From Segetibacter sp. 3557_3 (GTDB lineage Bacteria > Bacteroidota > Bacteroidia > Chitinophagales > Chitinophagaceae): a DNA stretch of 64,000 bases. The notes beneath the pieces were generated by a model that was given only the letters and a program-made list of their open reading frames with translations, was not told the origin of the DNA and searched no databases. The DNA is taken from the NCBI RefSeq assembly GCF_004354985.1, contig NZ_SMSK01000002.1, positions 343,243 to 407,242 of the forward strand, given 5' to 3'. The translations under genes were made by a program, and so were the position numbers. Shown here in pieces: positions 62,173 to 64,000 of this stretch (position 1 is the stretch's first letter; every line of letters starts with the position of its first letter).

Positions 62173-62478
62173 ATGTTTGCAGTAGTAAAAATCGCAGGAC
62201 AGCAATTTAAAGTAGAAGCCGGTCAGAGCTTATACGTACCTCACCTGCAGGGTAAGTCAGGAGACAAGGTGGAATTCAGTGATGTGCTCTTAGTAAATGG
62301 TGATGGCAACTTTTCTGCCGGTGCGGATGTGAAAGCAACTGTGAAAGCTGAGATTGTATCCGACCTGATTAAAGGTGATAAAGTAATCGCCTTTAAGATG
62401 AAGCGGAGAAAAGGCTTCCGTAAAAAACATGGACATCGTACGTTCTACACAAGAATTAAGATCGAAAGCATCGCTTAA
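62173..62478 (+). CDS. rplU: 50S ribosomal protein L21
   Basis: This 101-residue protein begins MFAVVKIAGQQFKVEAGQSLYVP and has the C-terminal KMKRRKGFRKKHGHRTFYTRIKIESI signature of L21. It is paired with rpmA, 161 bases downstream. Confidence 0.97.
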   Translation: MFAVVKIAGQQFKVEAGQSLYVPHLQGKSGDKVEFSDVLLVNGDGNFSAGADVKATVKAEIVSDLIKGDKVIAFKMKRRKGFRKKHGHRTFYTRIKIESIA

Positions 62479-62639
62479 TTGTTAAAGCTTGTTAATTTAT
62501 GCATGCGGATCTTAGTGGTCGGCAGGTATAAGATTAAGCTAACCTTAAAGACCTGGATCATTTAGTTATTTTGAGAACCGGTTTTATTCTTTTGAATATG
62601 CCGCTTTCGGAATTATAAAATTTATAAAAACAGTTTTGT

Positions 62640-62894
62640 ATGGCTCACAAAAAAGGTGAAGGTTCGGTAAAAAATGGCCGCGACTCACAAAGCAAACGCC
62701 TCGGTGTAAAAATATTTGGTGGTCAACCAGCTACTGCCGGCAACATCATCATCCGTCAGCGTGGAACCGTTTATCATCCCGGTAAAAATGTAGGTGTTGG
62801 CAAGGATTTTACCTTGTTCGCTTTATCGGATGGCCTGGTTGAATTCAAGCGCGGACGCAACGAAAGAACAACAGTATCAGTGGTTTCCGCATAG
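62640..62894 (+). CDS. rpmA: 50S ribosomal protein L27
   Basis: This 84-residue protein begins [48 protein letters not shown], the typical L27 core. As in other Bacteroidota there is no cleaved N-terminal leader. It lies downstream of rplU. Confidence 0.98.
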   Translation: MAHKKGEGSVKNGRDSQSKRLGVKIFGGQPATAGNIIIRQRGTVYHPGKNVGVGKDFTLFALSDGLVEFKRGRNERTTVSVVSA

Positions 62895-62925
62895 TTACAT
62901 ACGTAAAATTTTTTTGGGATTAAAA

Positions 62926-62952
62926 AATAAGTAATTATTTTTAATACTTATT
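62926..62952. promoter_or_regulatory. AT-rich inverted repeat before the H1-like gene
   Basis: AATAAGTA (62926-62933) and TACTTATT (62945-62952) form perfect 8-bp arms 24 bases before the start codon of the H1-like gene. It may be an operator, or a weak stem after rpmA. Confidence 0.5.
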
Positions 62953-62976
62953 TACTAACCCACTAAATTTTACAAC

Positions 62977-63222
62977 ATGGCAACTGCAAAAAAAGCAGCT
63001 ACTAAAAAGGCTGCTGCTGCGCCTAAAAAAGCTGCGGCCGCTCCTAAAAAAGCTGCTGCGCCGAAAAAGGCTGCTACCGCAAAAAAAGCTGCTGCTCCTC
63101 AGAAAGCTGCTGCTCCTAAAAAGGCTGCTGCTGCTCCTAAAAAAGCCGCTACCAAAAAAGCCGCTGCTGCACCTACAGCTAAGAAAGGTGCTACAAAGAA
63201 AGCTGCTGCCAAAGGCAAATAG
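62977..63222 (+). CDS. Histone H1-like Lys/Ala-rich protein
   Basis: This 81-residue protein is made almost only of KKAAA/APKKAA repeats (MATAKKAATKKAAAAPKKAA...), the composition of the C-terminal tail of histone H1 and of bacterial H1-like proteins such as Hc1/Hc2 and AlgP tails. It would be strongly basic, unstructured, and able to condense DNA or bind RNA. It follows rpmA by 82 bases. The repeats make it prone to length change between strains. A strong terminator follows. Confidence 0.85.
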   Translation: MATAKKAATKKAAAAPKKAAAAPKKAAAPKKAATAKKAAAPQKAAAPKKAAAAPKKAATKKAAAAPTAKKGATKKAAAKGK

Positions 63223-63248
63223 TTTTCGAAGGCTGGTTATAAAATTTG

Positions 63249-63275
63249 TCCCGGGACTTTCCCGGGATTTTTTTT
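63249..63275 (+). terminator. Terminator after the H1-like gene
   Basis: TCCCGGGA (63249-63256) and TCCCGGGA (63260-63267) form an 8-bp stem with a CTT loop, followed by eight T. Confidence 0.92.
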
Positions 63276-63400
63276 GTCTTATAAGGTCGTTGCAATGCTA
63301 ATTGCGGGCCCAATGTTCATCTTCTTCATTGAAAGGCCTGTATGATCCAATAGTATAATGCCGCAAATACAATCATTATGATAGCCCGGTTATACCTGTA

Positions 63401-64000
63401 TTAGTGCATCCGGTCGCCCCTTACTTCCATTTCATCCATCACCTGCTTTTCAAACTCCAGCCACTGCCTCCATCGCGTTCTCACTTTTGCCGGATCGATA
63501 TATGTCTCAGCAAGGTCGATAAATAATGCATAATGGCCTGCCTCGCTTTCCATAAACCGACGGTAAAAATTGGAAAGATATTCATCGTTTAAGCCCTCAC
63601 TGAGTCGTTTAAACCGTTCGCAACTTCTTGCTTCTATCAAAGCAAAAATCAGGAGTTTGTCAAGAAAAAAATCTTCCTCACTTCCTCCCTTCACCTGGAA
63701 GGTCATTAGCTTGTTTACATATTCATCTTTCCGCTGTTTGCCAAGCGATAATTTTCTTTTCCGCAATTCGCCGAGCACCAGCCTGAAGTGTCCCCATTCT
63801 TCAGTTACTATCGGTGATAGCTCATTCACAAGTTTTTCCTTTTCCGGGTATCTTTGAATCAGTGAAATGCAACTTGTAGCTGCTTTTTGTTCACAGTATG
63901 CGTGATCGGTAAGTATAGCCTGAAGTGAAATACTGGCAAGGTCAACCCAACGCGGGTCAGTTGGCAGTTGTAGCCCAAGAATATTCTTTTGGTATTCTGA
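63401..64000 (-). CDS. miaE: tRNA-(ms2io6A) hydroxylase, MiaE-like (5' end cut by window)
   Basis: The frame stays open from the stop at 63401 to the last base of the window, giving 199 codons; the start lies beyond 64000. A GTG at 63829 is internal. Visible are LQLPTDPRWVDLASISLQAILTDHAYCEQKAATS, TEEWGHFRLVLGELRKR, LLIFALIEARSCERFKRLSE and ESEAGHYALFIDLAETY, the repeated E-x-x-H ferritin-like di-iron motifs of MiaE, which hydroxylates the modified adenosine-37 of tRNAs. Only the N-terminus is missing. Confidence 0.93.
   Translation of the reverse strand, partial: SEYQKNILGLQLPTDPRWVDLASISLQAILTDHAYCEQKAATSCISLIQRYPEKEKLVNELSPIVTEEWGHFRLVLGELRKRKLSLGKQRKDEYVNKLMTFQVKGGSEEDFFLDKLLIFALIEARSCERFKRLSEGLNDEYLSNFYRRFMESEAGHYALFIDLAETYIDPAKVRTRWRQWLEFEKQVMDEMEVRGDRMH

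Overview
The window looks like a chromosomal segment of a member of the Bacteroidota, most likely the Chitinophagaceae. The evidence is the repeated promoter element TAnnTTTG close to start codons, the general absence of Shine-Dalgarno sequences, a tmRNA with a GENxYAxAA-type tag, and families such as DUF4954, VPS10/Asp-box proteins, TonB receptors with a carboxypeptidase-like N-domain, FG-GAP propellers and PdeM. Nearly all identifications come from reading protein and DNA motifs; no database search was possible.

Layout. 1-680 is a tandem array of four 167-bp units. 0.7-8.5 kb holds metabolism and repair genes: a hot-dog thioesterase, a photolyase-like protein, proline dehydrogenase, thyA, folA, a GNAT acetyltransferase and glmS. 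8.9-22.3 kb holds a DUF4954 protein, an EamA transporter, a small lipoprotein, the GTPases der and era, gcvP, a Gre-like protein, a cupin protein, a DoxX protein and rpsA. 22.6-37.1 kb is mostly accessory: a HAD phosphatase, pdeM, dgt, two disordered proteins, a 7-repeat FG-GAP protein, a serine-hydrolase-fold protein without its catalytic residues, a large helical-repeat protein, a PAP2 phosphatase and an 1100-residue Asp-box exoprotein. 37.5-41.6 kb is the alpha ribosomal operon infA-rpmJ-rpsM-rpsK-rpsD-rpoA-rplQ, followed by carA and aroQ.

43.9-47.1 kb is the most interesting part. A two-gene, leftward operon encodes a patatin-type phospholipase and a 666-residue protein that joins an N-terminal nucleotide-hydrolase-like Rossmann domain (NANVFYELG motif), a central TPR-type scaffold resembling the TRAFs-binding region of ASK kinases, and a C-terminal SLOG-like nucleotide-binding domain. 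The architecture suggests a nucleotide-signal-gated membrane-attacking defence module. It is flanked by repeat DNA on one side and 0.5 kb of non-coding DNA with a perfect 13-bp tandem repeat on the other. Beyond it lie an ECF sigma factor and a 1.2-kb stretch with no convincing gene.

49.5-64 kb holds surE, an XRE-S24 repressor with two palindromic operator candidates, small proteins, an MFS exporter, a TonB receptor with a palindrome over its promoter, ssrA (tmRNA), the GH3-dxr-rseP gene set, rplU-rpmA, a histone-H1-like protein and the 3' part of miaE, cut by the window end.

Intergenic DNA carries two repeat systems. One is a dispersed element of about 70-85 bp with the core GAGTGACACAAC (three copies). 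The other is a family of degenerate word repeats (for example GGTTGATAAGTTGAC and TTTTGAATTTTGAAT) that also builds the 167-bp tandem units and has entered the spaces between ribosomal protein genes.
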